Positions 24,042 to 32,524 of a DNA stretch of 64,000 nt are shown one piece after another. Within the stretch, counting starts at the first letter, position 1; each line of letters starts with the position of its first letter. Origin of the DNA: a virus. The position numbers were made by a program, and so were the translations under genes. The stretch spans positions 81,012 through 145,011 of the IMG/VR virus record IMGVR_UViG_3300033153_004214; one strand, 5' to 3'. The notes under the pieces were generated by a model. The model was not told the origin of the DNA. It did not search any database and was given only the letters and a program-made list of their open reading frames with translations.

Positions 24042-27000
24042 ATGAGCAAACAGAATCCGCTGGACTTCGAGACCATGGTGGATCAGGTTCTCGAAGCTAA
24101 GGCCCAGAAAGGCCAGATCACCAAGGCGGCAAAGCAGTTTGGTCTCAGGCCCAAGCAGATCAAGGACGCTCTCGCCTCGATAGACCCCTCCGGTCGATCT
24201 TCCTACGGCGACTGGCTCATCAAGATGTGGATGAAGGGGGATATCGATCCCACGAAGGATGCCGACCGCATCAAAGAAGTAATGCGGGCATGGCATGAAC
24301 TGAAGAAGCGGGCCTTCCTGCCAGATAAGTTTGCTGTTCTGACCTCTAGGAAGTACCCGGACTTTGAAACTTTGGTCAAGGTTGTCAGGGAGTACATGCT
24401 TCGTCTTCCCAAAGAGTTTCAAGTACAAGGAGAAGAAGAGGAACGAGTAGCGCCCGGCAGGGAGTTCATTGCTACTCACTATACTGACTACGAGGAAGCG
24501 AAAGATTATCTCAACAGGCCAGTGTGGAGTCGAAGGGACCATCCGCCTGCTGCTCGACCACGTTACCTGGGTGGAACAATTCATTCAGACCGTGAGGGTT
24601 CATGGTGCATTCGTAACCCGGAGTATTTTTCTTCTGAACTCGATGAAGAAGGTGGTTTCATCGGCGTGATGAAGTATGAGCCTGACATGGTGAAACCGAA
24701 TGTAGTACCGGACCCGATTGATACTATTCGTCGTTATGAAGCTGGTGAACTTGGGTCTGAGGATGTGCCTTATTGGGTGGAAGATGAAGACCTTCGCCAG
24801 TACGCTGTTGATAAGCATGGTGGTGGTTATCTCGTAAAGGATGAGCTTCCCTATACGACGATCTACCTTGCTCAGATCGTAAGAGGGCATGTTGTACTTT
24901 GGGACAACAATGACAAACCGTATGCCGCTACCGAGGACATAAGCTCCTCTCCTGCGAGCAGCCCGGAACCAGCGGAACCATTCATGGCGTCTTTTGGTTC
25001 GGTGTCGGAGCAACTTAATGCAATGCGAGGTGCCGTTGCTGATGCTTCTCCAGAGGTGAGGCAGGCAGTCGAAAACTTTATTAACATGGTGTATGTCTCG
25101 CCAGAAGTTGAAGAGCGCATGGCTGAGTATTCCGATGTGCTTGATGGTCGAAAAGTCAATCTTGATGATCTCATGAAGCAAAGGGCTGGTGTCAACAAAG
25201 TCACACGGGTAGCTAACCTCCGTGATTTCACGCAGAGGTTCTCAGAGGTACCGGGTGTTGAGGTGTTTGGTGATGAGGATGATCCTACTATTCTGGTTCA
25301 TGTGAACGTTCAAGATCAGGGTGTCTGGGACTACCTCGCGCGGATCGCTACAGGTGAGTCCATGGCTCCTGACATTGAAAAAGAAGTGATGCGGGAGATA
25401 ATGCTCAGTAAGTTTATCAATGAGTACCTTAATCCAAATAAACCAGATACTTACTTTGGTCAGCACGCTTACGATAAGTTCCATAGGATTGAACAAGAAC
25501 AGGGTGCTGTACCCGGGCAGGTGACAATAGTTAAGGCTAATAAAGAGTGGGGCCAACTACCCGGCATTGAAAGTGAACAGAAATGGAAGGCGATATTCGA
25601 GCGTGCCATGCAGAGGCTTGGTGCGACATGGAATTTTAATCCAAAGGATAACACCCTGACTCTTGAGGGTGCGACGTTCAAGGACATCATCGATGAATTG
25701 GAGATAGAGGACTTATGGTACGTCTACGATCCACAAGCAGAGGTTCCTCGTATCCAGATAAAGCGACAGCAGCAGCAGCAGTTGCTTCCTCCTTTCCAGT
25801 ATAAGTATAAGAATGAGGAACCGCCACAGTACCAGTTGGCCACGGCTCTTGAGAACACTCAGTTCGAGCGCCTCGTCGAAAAGAAAGTCAGGAAGGACAA
25901 GTCAAAGGCTGCTGGTAAGAAGGCTGCTGGTAAGAAGGGTGCTGAGAAGAAGGACTCTAAGAAGAAGAAAGCTGACAAGCGCACTGAAGAAGAGAAGGAC
26001 CGTCAGTCCAATATCTATCAGTGGTTCGCTGGCCTTCCAATGCGGCCCATGCCTGAGAAGGCCGACTTTAAGAGGTCCTTGGAGTTCTTCGGTAAGCACG
26101 CCTTCTCGAACAAGGTGAAGGTTGCGGAGGTCAACAAGAAGAAGAAGTTTGCCAAGCTGGTCTCCGAGCAGACTTCTGATGTGAACCCGGATGATGTGGC
26201 GTTCCTGCGACGGCATCTGCTTGCTCGTGGTTTTCGGGTCAAGCCCGTGAAACCTTGGCCCGGCGGTGAGTACGTTCGGATGAAGCTCTTCCGTATCGGG
26301 CAGGACTTGCTCGCGCCCATCGCCCCTGAGGCGACACCATTCCTCCCTCCCGAGGCTGGGGAGCATTTCAAGCATCTCGTGCCGCAGGAAAGCTTTGAAG
26401 GCGCTGTGGAGCGGCTGATGGAGAAGGTCCCAATGTTCAAGGGGGAACCACGTATTGGGCCTCGCGCAGGCGATTCGTTTGTGGACGCGGTGGACTTAGA
26501 ACTGCAGCACATGACAGGCATGACATTGGGCACATGGATAGATTGGCTTGGGCAGCAGGGTGTTACGCCGAAAGCCGTTATGCTTGGATTGGATTACGCC
26601 TTCAGGCAGGGCTATTCGTCTGCGGAGACTGCTACCTATCTGGTTTCAAGAGCGACAAAGGGTTTTGGTTCTTCTACTACGATGCCTTTTGGGGAGAACA
26701 AGCCTCAATTCGACAGGCTTGTGGAGAAGGCTCTTGGGCTGGCGGCGCAAGAAGGCATTGGCGTCAATGATGTAGACCCTGAAGAGCTTCGCATGGGTAT
26801 CAAGGTCGAGAAGGAGCATGGTGGAAGTGAGAGTGACTGGATCAGGATCGCACTCGACCACCTTACGGAAGACCCCAAGTACTACTCCAAGGGTAAGGCG
26901 AAGGGCTTCTTCCACGAACTCACTGGTGAGGACAGCCACGAGCGAGTTCGTGGGCCGGAGGTCGAAGAGGAGACTGACATGGGCGACCCTGCAAACTTCT

Positions 27001-28112
27001 CCGAGGAGTCATGGACGGAGTCGTTGCTCGACGAGGCAGGACCCACTGGCTCGGACTTGATGTACCGCCACTTCAACCCGGACTGTTGGAAGTGTGGGAA
27101 GAAGCTGGACCACAAGGATATGGCTTCTGGCAAATGCCAGCAGTGTTTTTCAGACATCTCTGGCGAGCCTCGGTTCCCACACCGTAAGCCTAAGTGGAAC
27201 CCAAAAGCTTCTGGGAAAGGTCGGCGCATTGATGTCACAACGAGGCCCAAGACTGCGTGGGAGAGCAGCATGAAAGACTTTGAAGGGCTGGTTGAGGAGA
27301 GTCAGTGCAATGACCTGATTGAGTCGCTCTCCAAAGCGCAGCGTGTCTTGGTGATTGAGGAACTGCTGGAGTTCCGGCAGGAGCGACCGGGCCAGCAGTA
27401 CGGGACGGGACCCAGGCAGAGGCAAATGCCAACGATCACGCCACCCGCTCGTGGGCCAAATGCGCAGCAACAGCAGCAACCGCAGCAACAGCAGGGACAA
27501 CTCAACGACAGAGAGCGGACAGTCCTTGGATGGTACATGGCTGCTTCGGGTAAGGGTGGCAGCGTGGACGCTTATCCGCCGCAAGAACAGGTGGAGTGGT
27601 TCAACGACGCTGGTCGCCTCAAGGGAATCGTCAGTGCTCTAGCCCAAGAGCGTTGGTTCCCGAAGGTGATGAGCATCCTGTTTCCTGATGACAGGGCGCG
27701 GTATGCGTTCCTCGCTGACAAGGTCAGGGGCATCAGCCGAGGTGCTAACAAGGCAGTTGCCCCGGGCGGTGAGCGACCACCTGCCCGTGGTGCTTTCCAA
27801 GCGCCCCGGCGAGAGAGTGTTGAGAAGAAGTCTGGCAAGCTCTATGAGTTCTCGACTCCTGAGCGCCAGTCTGCTATCCTGTGGGCACGCGGCGTTCCGG
27901 TGAGCCGGAACAACCCCAAGACACCGATGTGGTTCCAAGAGAACGAAGCCTACGCTCTCTGGGACAAGATCGCGGAGGTTGACCGTGAGACGAAGTCGGC
28001 TAAGGTTCTGTCGCCCAAGGTCACCTCAGCGTTGACAGGGCGGCAGATCAAGATAGTGGAGAACGCTCTCCGCTGCACGCAGTTCGCGGTGGAGTTTGTT
28101 GAGGGCTGGTAA
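24042..28112 (+). CDS. Giant multidomain protein with six F-E-x-L-V motifs
   Basis: 1356 residues. Copies of the motif are at LDFETMVDQVL (24060), PDFETLVKVV (24357), TQFERLVEKKV (25857), ESFEGAVERLM (26388), PQFDRLVEKAL (26703) and KDFEGLVEES (27273). The spacing suggests a string of fused units. One unit (DPEELRMGIKVEKEH ... IALDHLTEDPKYY, about residue 905-945) matches DUF5661. SLLDEAGPTGSD resembles the EA-GP linkers. CWKCGKK ... CQQCF is a zinc ribbon, and a Gln-rich run lies near 27465-27500. A packaged polyvalent protein is the best reading. Confidence 0.75.
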   Translation: MSKQNPLDFETMVDQVLEAKAQKGQITKAAKQFGLRPKQIKDALASIDPSGRSSYGDWLIKMWMKGDIDPTKDADRIKEVMRAWHELKKRAFLPDKFAVLTSRKYPDFETLVKVVREYMLRLPKEFQVQGEEEERVAPGREFIATHYTDYEEAKDYLNRPVWSRRDHPPAARPRYLGGTIHSDREGSWCIRNPEYFSSELDEEGGFIGVMKYEPDMVKPNVVPDPIDTIRRYEAGELGSEDVPYWVEDEDLRQYAVDKHGGGYLVKDELPYTTIYLAQIVRGHVVLWDNNDKPYAATEDISSSPASSPEPAEPFMASFGSVSEQLNAMRGAVADASPEVRQAVENFINMVYVSPEVEERMAEYSDVLDGRKVNLDDLMKQRAGVNKVTRVANLRDFTQRFSEVPGVEVFGDEDDPTILVHVNVQDQGVWDYLARIATGESMAPDIEKEVMREIMLSKFINEYLNPNKPDTYFGQHAYDKFHRIEQEQGAVPGQVTIVKANKEWGQLPGIESEQKWKAIFERAMQRLGATWNFNPKDNTLTLEGATFKDIIDELEIEDLWYVYDPQAEVPRIQIKRQQQQQLLPPFQYKYKNEEPPQYQLATALENTQFERLVEKKVRKDKSKAAGKKAAGKKGAEKKDSKKKKADKRTEEEKDRQSNIYQWFAGLPMRPMPEKADFKRSLEFFGKHAFSNKVKVAEVNKKKKFAKLVSEQTSDVNPDDVAFLRRHLLARGFRVKPVKPWPGGEYVRMKLFRIGQDLLAPIAPEATPFLPPEAGEHFKHLVPQESFEGAVERLMEKVPMFKGEPRIGPRAGDSFVDAVDLELQHMTGMTLGTWIDWLGQQGVTPKAVMLGLDYAFRQGYSSAETATYLVSRATKGFGSSTTMPFGENKPQFDRLVEKALGLAAQEGIGVNDVDPEELRMGIKVEKEHGGSESDWIRIALDHLTEDPKYYSKGKAKGFFHELTGEDSHERVRGPEVEEETDMGDPANFSEESWTESLLDEAGPTGSDLMYRHFNPDCWKCGKKLDHKDMASGKCQQCFSDISGEPRFPHRKPKWNPKASGKGRRIDVTTRPKTAWESSMKDFEGLVEESQCNDLIESLSKAQRVLVIEELLEFRQERPGQQYGTGPRQRQMPTITPPARGPNAQQQQQPQQQQGQLNDRERTVLGWYMAASGKGGSVDAYPPQEQVEWFNDAGRLKGIVSALAQERWFPKVMSILFPDDRARYAFLADKVRGISRGANKAVAPGGERPPARGAFQAPRRESVEKKSGKLYEFSTPERQSAILWARGVPVSRNNPKTPMWFQENEAYALWDKIAEVDRETKSAKVLSPKVTSALTGRQIKIVENALRCTQFAVEFVEGW

Positions 28113-28279
28113 TGCGACTGAGCTTTGACCAGTTGATTACGGAAGCACTCCTTTTAGAGAAAAAGTCGGTGGTTGACGGCAAGAAGTGGTACCACTGCCA
28201 TACGCACAGGGTCATGGCCATTAGGCCAACGTTGAAGGGTGCGATAAGCGCCTTCGATTTCATCAAGACCACGTCGTAG
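28112..28279 (+). CDS. 55-residue protein starting with a capsid-targeting-like motif
   Basis: ATG 28112 overlaps the previous TAA (TAATG). The protein begins MRLSFDQLITEALLLEKK, close in pattern to the N-terminal capsid-targeting peptide of T4 internal proteins as I recall it (MKTYQEFI, x, E), and LITEA fits an [L/I]-x-E|A cut. The remaining 40 residues are basic with several His. It is a good candidate for a small internal head protein. Confidence 0.6.
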   Translation: MRLSFDQLITEALLLEKKSVVDGKKWYHCHTHRVMAIRPTLKGAISAFDFIKTTS

Positions 28280-28292
28280 GAGGAGGTGCATT

Positions 28293-28649
28293 TTGTTCGA
28301 CTTCCAAAGTAGTATATTCGATGTACCGGGCGCACAGTCGGTGATCTTCACAGTTATCGATGATCTTGGCACTCCTCGGGTCGCAGCCTTGATGAACAGG
28401 AGTGCCTTCACCCTGACCTGCCAGTATCAATATTCGGATGACGGTGGCGGAACATGGAAGGACCTTGGCATCGCGTTCGACCTTGCGCCATTTGGTTCCG
28501 GTGGTGAGGAGCTTGACGTGCGCGTCATCACACAGCTTGGTCGCATCCGTCTTCTCGCGTCGGGCGGTGCGAGTGCCAAGGAACTCAGCGTTGGTGTTAT
28601 GCGGTCGAGCATCAACCCGAGCGCGGTATTCCCGATTATTGCCATCTAG
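28293..28649 (+). CDS. Small beta-sandwich virion protein (tentative)
   Basis: 118 residues from TTG 28293, preceded by GGAGGAGG. Alternating strands (SVIFTVIDDLG, FTLTCQYQYSDDGGGTWKDL, IRLLASGGASAKELSVGVM) are typical of small phage decoration or capping proteins. A similar QYS/QSDDG...W pattern occurs in the protein at 50400, suggesting the two are related. Function is inference. Confidence 0.6.
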   Translation: MFDFQSSIFDVPGAQSVIFTVIDDLGTPRVAALMNRSAFTLTCQYQYSDDGGGTWKDLGIAFDLAPFGSGGEELDVRVITQLGRIRLLASGGASAKELSVGVMRSSINPSAVFPIIAI

Positions 28650-28657
28650 GAGAAGTG

Positions 28658-29179
28658 ATGAATAGGGCTGAGGCAGTCTCTAAGTTGATAGAGAGGATGC
28701 TTGACTTCACAGAACCTCTTTCATCGCAGCCGGAGGCCCATATACAACCGGGGATTTCGTATACTCCGGTTGAGTTCGGCATCAAGCATGACTACGCAAC
28801 TGAGCAACTGATTCGTGACACAATGGCTCGGCACAGTGTGGTTATTGTCGAGATCGATGACATCCCTCGGGAGCCTTCCAAGAATGTTCCGAAGGAACTA
28901 CGTCAATTGGTGCGGAAGTTCAAAGGAGGCCCTGACGAGCAAAACCTTATATGGCATGTCAAGGCTCTTGTACCAGACGAGCCTAATGACGAATTGGTCT
29001 ACGATATTCAGGACGTGCTTGAAGAAACGTTCGGCCTGATGTATTTCGCAGTGAAGCACGATGCAGAGTGGGGTATTGATCGAAACCAGCGTGAGTCTCT
29101 CAACTTTTCTGACCTAGTTGACGGTCTCATGCGCGGGGATAAGTTGATTGAGGAGCGCAAGCGTGGGCGATCTCGCTAA
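28658..29179 (+). CDS. Hypothetical protein with F-S-D-L-V motif
   Basis: 173 residues from ATG 28658 (AGGAGAAG upstream). A mixed alpha/beta body (HSVVIVEIDDIP) is followed near the end by LNFSDLVDGLMRGDKLIEER, a copy of the recurring F-x-x-L-V motif, and a basic tail. It overlaps the next gene by 17 bases. No enzyme family recognised. Confidence 0.65.
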   Translation: MNRAEAVSKLIERMLDFTEPLSSQPEAHIQPGISYTPVEFGIKHDYATEQLIRDTMARHSVVIVEIDDIPREPSKNVPKELRQLVRKFKGGPDEQNLIWHVKALVPDEPNDELVYDIQDVLEETFGLMYFAVKHDAEWGIDRNQRESLNFSDLVDGLMRGDKLIEERKRGRSR

Positions 29180-30317
29180 CAAGGTTTGTGAGGGCATCGC
29201 CAACGGAATGTCTCCTGAGGCTGCTGCCAATACGTTGATCTCTCCCTCCCGATGGGAACATAACCTCTTTGCGCCCGCCCGTGATCTCCAAACGGCCTAT
29301 AAGGCTTTCCTCAGAGGAGACATCTCTGTAGGAGAGCTTTATTTCCTTGCCATGGATGTGGCTTCCGGTGCTGATGCTGTGGCAGACCTTGCGTCCCGCG
29401 TCAGCCAAGGCTACGGCAAGGGTGCGAGCATTGACGACGTTCCTTCTGTCAACATCGAACCAGAAGACTTGCTGGAACCTGACGTGGTTATTGAAGCGTT
29501 GACAGAGACACGAGTCCATGATCTGTCCCCTGCGCAGCAGGCGGAGCTTGAGAAAGCCTATCAGGAGCGACCACCAGAGGATGTGCAGGACTTTTGGAAG
29601 CGGTTTGTGACTCCAAACATCGAAAAGTACAGGGAGCCTGAACCAGCTGAAGAGGTCGAGGGACCCAATGTTCTTCAGTACGCTCTTCAGTTTCCGGGCA
29701 TGGTCGATAAGCTCATGCGGCAAGGTTACCCCCGTGGGCAGGCGGAACGCATCGCGTCGAAGTGGGCCAGAAGCTGGACGCCTGAAGCAGCATTTGCTGC
29801 CAAGGATATGGCTGCGGAACGACCACCGAAAGTTCATAGATCACCGAAGTCTCGTGCCTACCGGGTACCAGAAACCCCGGTCGAGATCGAAGACGATCCT
29901 CATTATATCCGCAACCACATGATAGAAATTGCCAACAAGGGTGATGACATCACTCCTGAAGATGTGCGTTATCTACATAAAGTTGCAGGCAAGTATGGTA
30001 CACATGACGTTGGTGGAGACGCCTTCAACCTTCTGAATGCACTAGGAGACCTTGGTCTTCTTGGTCCTGAGAAACCAAATGTTCGTCAGATAGGTACTCG
30101 TACCAAAGACTTCTCGGTGATGAGTCCCGAAGATGCAGTGGCTGTCTTGCGAGGCCAGCAAAAGGAACCCAATCAGGACCTATCCCGTGCGAAAGAAGCA
30201 TTGAGGAAACTAGGATACCCTGTCAGACGGGCGGAACAGGCTCTACAACAGGCTGCTGCTGAGGGTGCCATAGGCGAGACTGATCTCATAACAAAAGCAC
30301 TCACACATCTAGCTTAA
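29163..30317 (+). CDS. Helical protein with a RuvA-C-like C-terminus
   Basis: 384 residues from GTG 29163 (GGAG eight bases upstream). It is built of short helical repeats; MVDKLMRQGYPRGQAERIAS is UBA-like and the last 40 residues (EALRKLGYPVRRAEQALQ ... DLITKALTHL) match the RuvA domain III pattern that contacts RuvB. No RuvA DNA-binding part is present, so it may use this fold for protein contacts only. Confidence 0.65.
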   Translation: MGDLANKVCEGIANGMSPEAAANTLISPSRWEHNLFAPARDLQTAYKAFLRGDISVGELYFLAMDVASGADAVADLASRVSQGYGKGASIDDVPSVNIEPEDLLEPDVVIEALTETRVHDLSPAQQAELEKAYQERPPEDVQDFWKRFVTPNIEKYREPEPAEEVEGPNVLQYALQFPGMVDKLMRQGYPRGQAERIASKWARSWTPEAAFAAKDMAAERPPKVHRSPKSRAYRVPETPVEIEDDPHYIRNHMIEIANKGDDITPEDVRYLHKVAGKYGTHDVGGDAFNLLNALGDLGLLGPEKPNVRQIGTRTKDFSVMSPEDAVAVLRGQQKEPNQDLSRAKEALRKLGYPVRRAEQALQQAAAEGAIGETDLITKALTHLA

Positions 30318-30320
30318 CCC

Positions 30321-30349
30321 TTGACATCATACGTTTCATCCTGTATTAT
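30321..30349 (+). promoter_or_regulatory. Sigma70-like promoter
   Basis: TTGACA (30321-30326), 17-base spacer beginning TCATACG, TATTAT (30344-30349). The expected start is near 30356, ten bases before a large hairpin. Confidence 0.65.
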
Positions 30350-30365
30350 TCTACACTCTTCTGGG

Positions 30366-30417
30366 GCGGTGGTCGGGTGGGCCAAGGAAGCGGTCTACTA
30401 CCCTACCCGGCCACCGC
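30366..30417 (+). terminator. Large hairpin between two promoters
   Basis: GCGGTGG/CCACCGC plus about nine further pairs (two G-U) form a 16-bp stem over a 20-base loop, followed by ATTTCATTT. A transcript from 30321 would enter it at once, so it is either a weak terminator or attenuator, or the body of a small RNA. The following gene has its own promoter at 30442. Confidence 0.5.
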
Positions 30418-30441
30418 ATTTCATTTCTGACAAAAAAGTGT

Positions 30442-30470
30442 TTGACTCATACGGCCAATACAGATATATT
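30442..30470 (+). promoter_or_regulatory. Sigma70-like promoter for the GroES-like gene
   Basis: TTGACT (30442-30447), 17-base spacer beginning CATACGG, TATATT (30465-30470). A second CG-TATATT lies at 30497-30502 without a clear -35. Confidence 0.65.
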
Positions 30471-30524
30471 TCAGGGGTGAGACATATTGTGAGACGTATA
30501 TTACAGTAGGAAAGGGGACGGAAC

Positions 30525-30989
30525 GTGCCACAGGACATTCGCAGCTATTCTTTGGAGGAGGCCGAGGCCCTGCCGGTCTTTATGGAGCCGCAGCATGACC
30601 AGCTTGTTGTGGCACCAGTCAGGTTTGACGAGAGTATCATCAAGCTGCCCGAGACGGTAGGTGCGGACTCGCAGCTAGTGTACCTCGTGATTGCGGCAGG
30701 GCCGGGTCGCATGCGGGCGGATGGCGAACGCATGCCCATGGACTTCGAGGTTGGTGATCTGCTCCACATGTCCGGTCGCCAGCTATTGACTGCTTTCTCT
30801 TTCAGGGGCTACGTCACCTACATCGTCACCTGCCAGAGTGTAGCGGCAAAGGTGGACAAGGAGAAGCTCTTCGACGTGGTCAAGAGAGCGAAGGCCGGGG
30901 AGTTTCAACCGAAGAAAGATGAAGACAAGCTGGAGAAGAAGTTCGGGAAGGGCGAAGACAAGCCGAAGGTCGAGATCGCAACTAGCTAG
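30525..30989 (+). CDS. GroES-like co-chaperonin
   Basis: 154 residues from GTG 30525 with AAAGGGGACGG upstream. Residues about 23-110 follow the cpn10 pattern: HDQLVVAPVRFDESIIKLPE, then YLVIAAGPGRM, FEVGDLLHM and a closing strand. The mobile-loop region is shortened and lacks the usual GGI. A Lys/Glu-rich tail of about 40 residues is extra. Phage co-chaperonins such as T4 gp31 work with host GroEL to fold the major capsid protein; a gp23-like capsid protein is encoded at 53572. Promoters at 30321 and 30442 give it separate control. Confidence 0.75.
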   Translation: MPQDIRSYSLEEAEALPVFMEPQHDQLVVAPVRFDESIIKLPETVGADSQLVYLVIAAGPGRMRADGERMPMDFEVGDLLHMSGRQLLTAFSFRGYVTYIVTCQSVAAKVDKEKLFDVVKRAKAGEFQPKKDEDKLEKKFGKGEDKPKVEIATS

Positions 30990-31003
30990 GCAGTTCCGAT
31001 CCT

Positions 31004-31054
31004 GTCCATGGTCGGTGCTGCTTGCCATGAAAGGTAAGGAGACCGACCATGGAC
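31004..31054 (+). promoter_or_regulatory. Start-codon-sequestering hairpin
   Basis: GTCCATGGTCGGT (31004-31016) is perfectly complementary to ACCGACCATGGAC (31042-31054). The ATG of the next gene (31049-31051) lies within the 3' strand of this 13-bp stem and its AAGGAG (31036-31041) lies in the 25-base loop. A nine-codon frame beginning in the 5' strand (31008) ends before the Shine-Dalgarno and could open the stem when translated. Confidence 0.7.
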
Positions 31055-31249
31055 GCGGCAACCCTCAGAAGTGAATCCCGGAACCTTCGCTTGATGATCA
31101 TCAAGGAGGTCATGCTCGACACACTTGGGCTTGACAGTGCTGCGGCTATCGCTGCAGACAATGGGGATACCCTTGTCCTTCGGGGCAAGAAGGGTGCCGT
31201 GCGGGTCCGTGCGTCGGGTGGCAAGTTGTATGCAGAGAAGGTGGCGTGA
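31049..31249 (+). CDS. Small hypothetical protein under hairpin control
   Basis: 66 residues. A helical first half (RNLRLMIIKEVMLDTLG) is followed by a beta segment (DTLVLRGKKGAVRVRASGGK). No family recognised. The start codon is buried in the hairpin 31004-31054, and TGATG couples it to the HNH gene. Confidence 0.65.
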   Translation: MDAATLRSESRNLRLMIIKEVMLDTLGLDSAAAIAADNGDTLVLRGKKGAVRVRASGGKLYAEKVA

Positions 31250-31592
31250 TGGACGTAGTTGAACGAGAGTGTAAGCACCACGGTTTGACTCGCTATGCAC
31301 GTGAGAAGTGCAGTGGTTACTATCGTTGCGTCAAGTGCAGGAATGCAAAGACTACTAGATACCGAAAAGATCGCATTGATAAGTTAAAGCGCCATTTTGG
31401 TGGTAAGTGTGCATTGTGCGGGTATGACCGGTGCTTAGATGCGTTGGACTTCCACCACGAGGACCCTGATGAGAAGGAGTTTAGCTTCCGCGAAAAACGG
31501 TATCTTGCTTGGGACAAGTTGGTGGCTGAGGCGAAAAGTGTAAGCTTGTCTGCGCGAACTGCTATAGAGAGATACATTCATCGAGTGGCTGA
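31249..31592 (+). pseudogene. HNH endonuclease with a one-base frameshift
   Basis: ATG 31249 opens a protein with CVKCRN, CALCGYD and LDFHHEDPDEKEF, the HNH core with its first CxxC. After KLVAEAK the frame goes wrong: adding one A to the run GCGAAAAGTG (about 31532-31541) restores AKKCKLVCANCYREIHSSSG and a stop at 31592, the second CxxC and the final HNH helix. As sequenced, the frame instead runs to 31668 with unrelated residues. This is a stand-alone phage HNH nuclease, likely a homing endonuclease; the lesion may be a sequencing error. Confidence 0.8.
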
Positions 31593-31623
31593 CCAGCTTC
31601 ACGTCGCTCTTTGGCAACGTAGA

Positions 31624-31699
31624 CCGGGAGTACTCGGATGGGAGCAACTAGAACTAGGTCGCGCCTGATAATAGGGTAGGTTCAATTTCTGCTTCCCGG
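31624..31699 (+). tRNA. tRNA-like element, incomplete cloverleaf
   Basis: CCGGGAG (31624-31630) pairs with TTCCCGG (31693-31699) as a 7-bp acceptor, and GTAGG-TTCAATT-TCTGC (31676-31692) is a proper T-arm joined directly to it. The total length of 76 is right. The D-arm and anticodon arm do not fold well, so the anticodon cannot be read. It is a degenerate tRNA, or one with sequence errors. Confidence 0.35.
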
Positions 31700-31738
31700 T
31701 TCATTCTTTGACAAGAAGAACTGAAAGGACATCCTCAC

Positions 31739-32308
31739 GTGACAGCAGGGCGCAAGGTCAACTCACAGAGCCGCGACTGGTGCACGCCGCCGAAGTATGT
31801 TAAGGCTGTGCGAAAGGTCTTCAGCGGGCACATTGCTCTAGACCCATGCTCCAACAAGTGGTCCATTGTGAAGGCTGATAGGGAGTACCGTCTCCCAAAG
31901 GAGGATGGGCTTAAAGTTCCATGGGATGGCCTAACAATCTATGTCAATCCTCCGTATGGTTCAGATCGTGAGCGCGGCACAACAATCAAGGACTGGCTTC
32001 GTAGGTGTGCACTTGCGTTTGAGTCTGGTAATGCTCAAGTTTTGGCCCTCGTCCCCGTTGCCACCAATACGCGCCATTGGAAGGACTATGTGTGGGGATG
32101 CGCAACCGCCGTGTGCTTTCTCTATGACACGAGGCTTCGGTTTCTCGTAAATGGCAAGGATGGGGGAAAAGGTGCACCAATGGCATGCGCCATGATCTAC
32201 TGGGGTGCGCACTTCGACAGGTTTCAGGATGTCTTTATGCAGCATGGTGCGGTGGTGGACATCCACGGTCTACAAGGAAAGGCAATAGGCCCGCATTTTA
32301 CAACCTGA
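31739..32308 (+). CDS. dam: Phage N6-adenine DNA methyltransferase
   Basis: 189 residues from GTG 31739. RDWCTPPKYVKAVRKVF, IALDPCSNKW, EDGLKVPWDG and the catalytic YVNPPYG (about residue 70) are the signature of the phage Dam family (N6-adenine, NPPY motif IV). It methylates adenine in DNA, probably protecting phage DNA from restriction; the target site is not known. A second member of the family lies at 34521. Confidence 0.85.
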   Translation: MTAGRKVNSQSRDWCTPPKYVKAVRKVFSGHIALDPCSNKWSIVKADREYRLPKEDGLKVPWDGLTIYVNPPYGSDRERGTTIKDWLRRCALAFESGNAQVLALVPVATNTRHWKDYVWGCATAVCFLYDTRLRFLVNGKDGGKGAPMACAMIYWGAHFDRFQDVFMQHGAVVDIHGLQGKAIGPHFTT

Positions 32309-32437
32309 TGCTTTTCTTGCTTCACCTTGTTGAAGAAAAATTTGAGAATTTTCTCTGTTTGTTCGGGTGTGATAGTAGCTGATGGCGCGGACAATGCAAA
32401 ACGATGTAAGGGGTGTTCGTCCTGCCACCCGGCTCCT

Positions 32438-32449
32438 TGCTCTTTGACA
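32438..32449 (+). promoter_or_regulatory. boxA-like antitermination sequence
   Basis: TGCTCTTTGACA differs at one base from the bacterial rRNA boxA consensus TGCTCTTTAACA. Similar copies are at 31702-31713 (after the tRNA-like element) and 33891-33902 (just before the tmRNA). Confidence 0.35.
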
Positions 32450-32524
32450 CGATGGGGGGCCACATGTGCATGCCAGCCTGATCAGTTGGCACGAGAATTA
32501 ATTCAGGCCCCCGCCACTGTGGAG

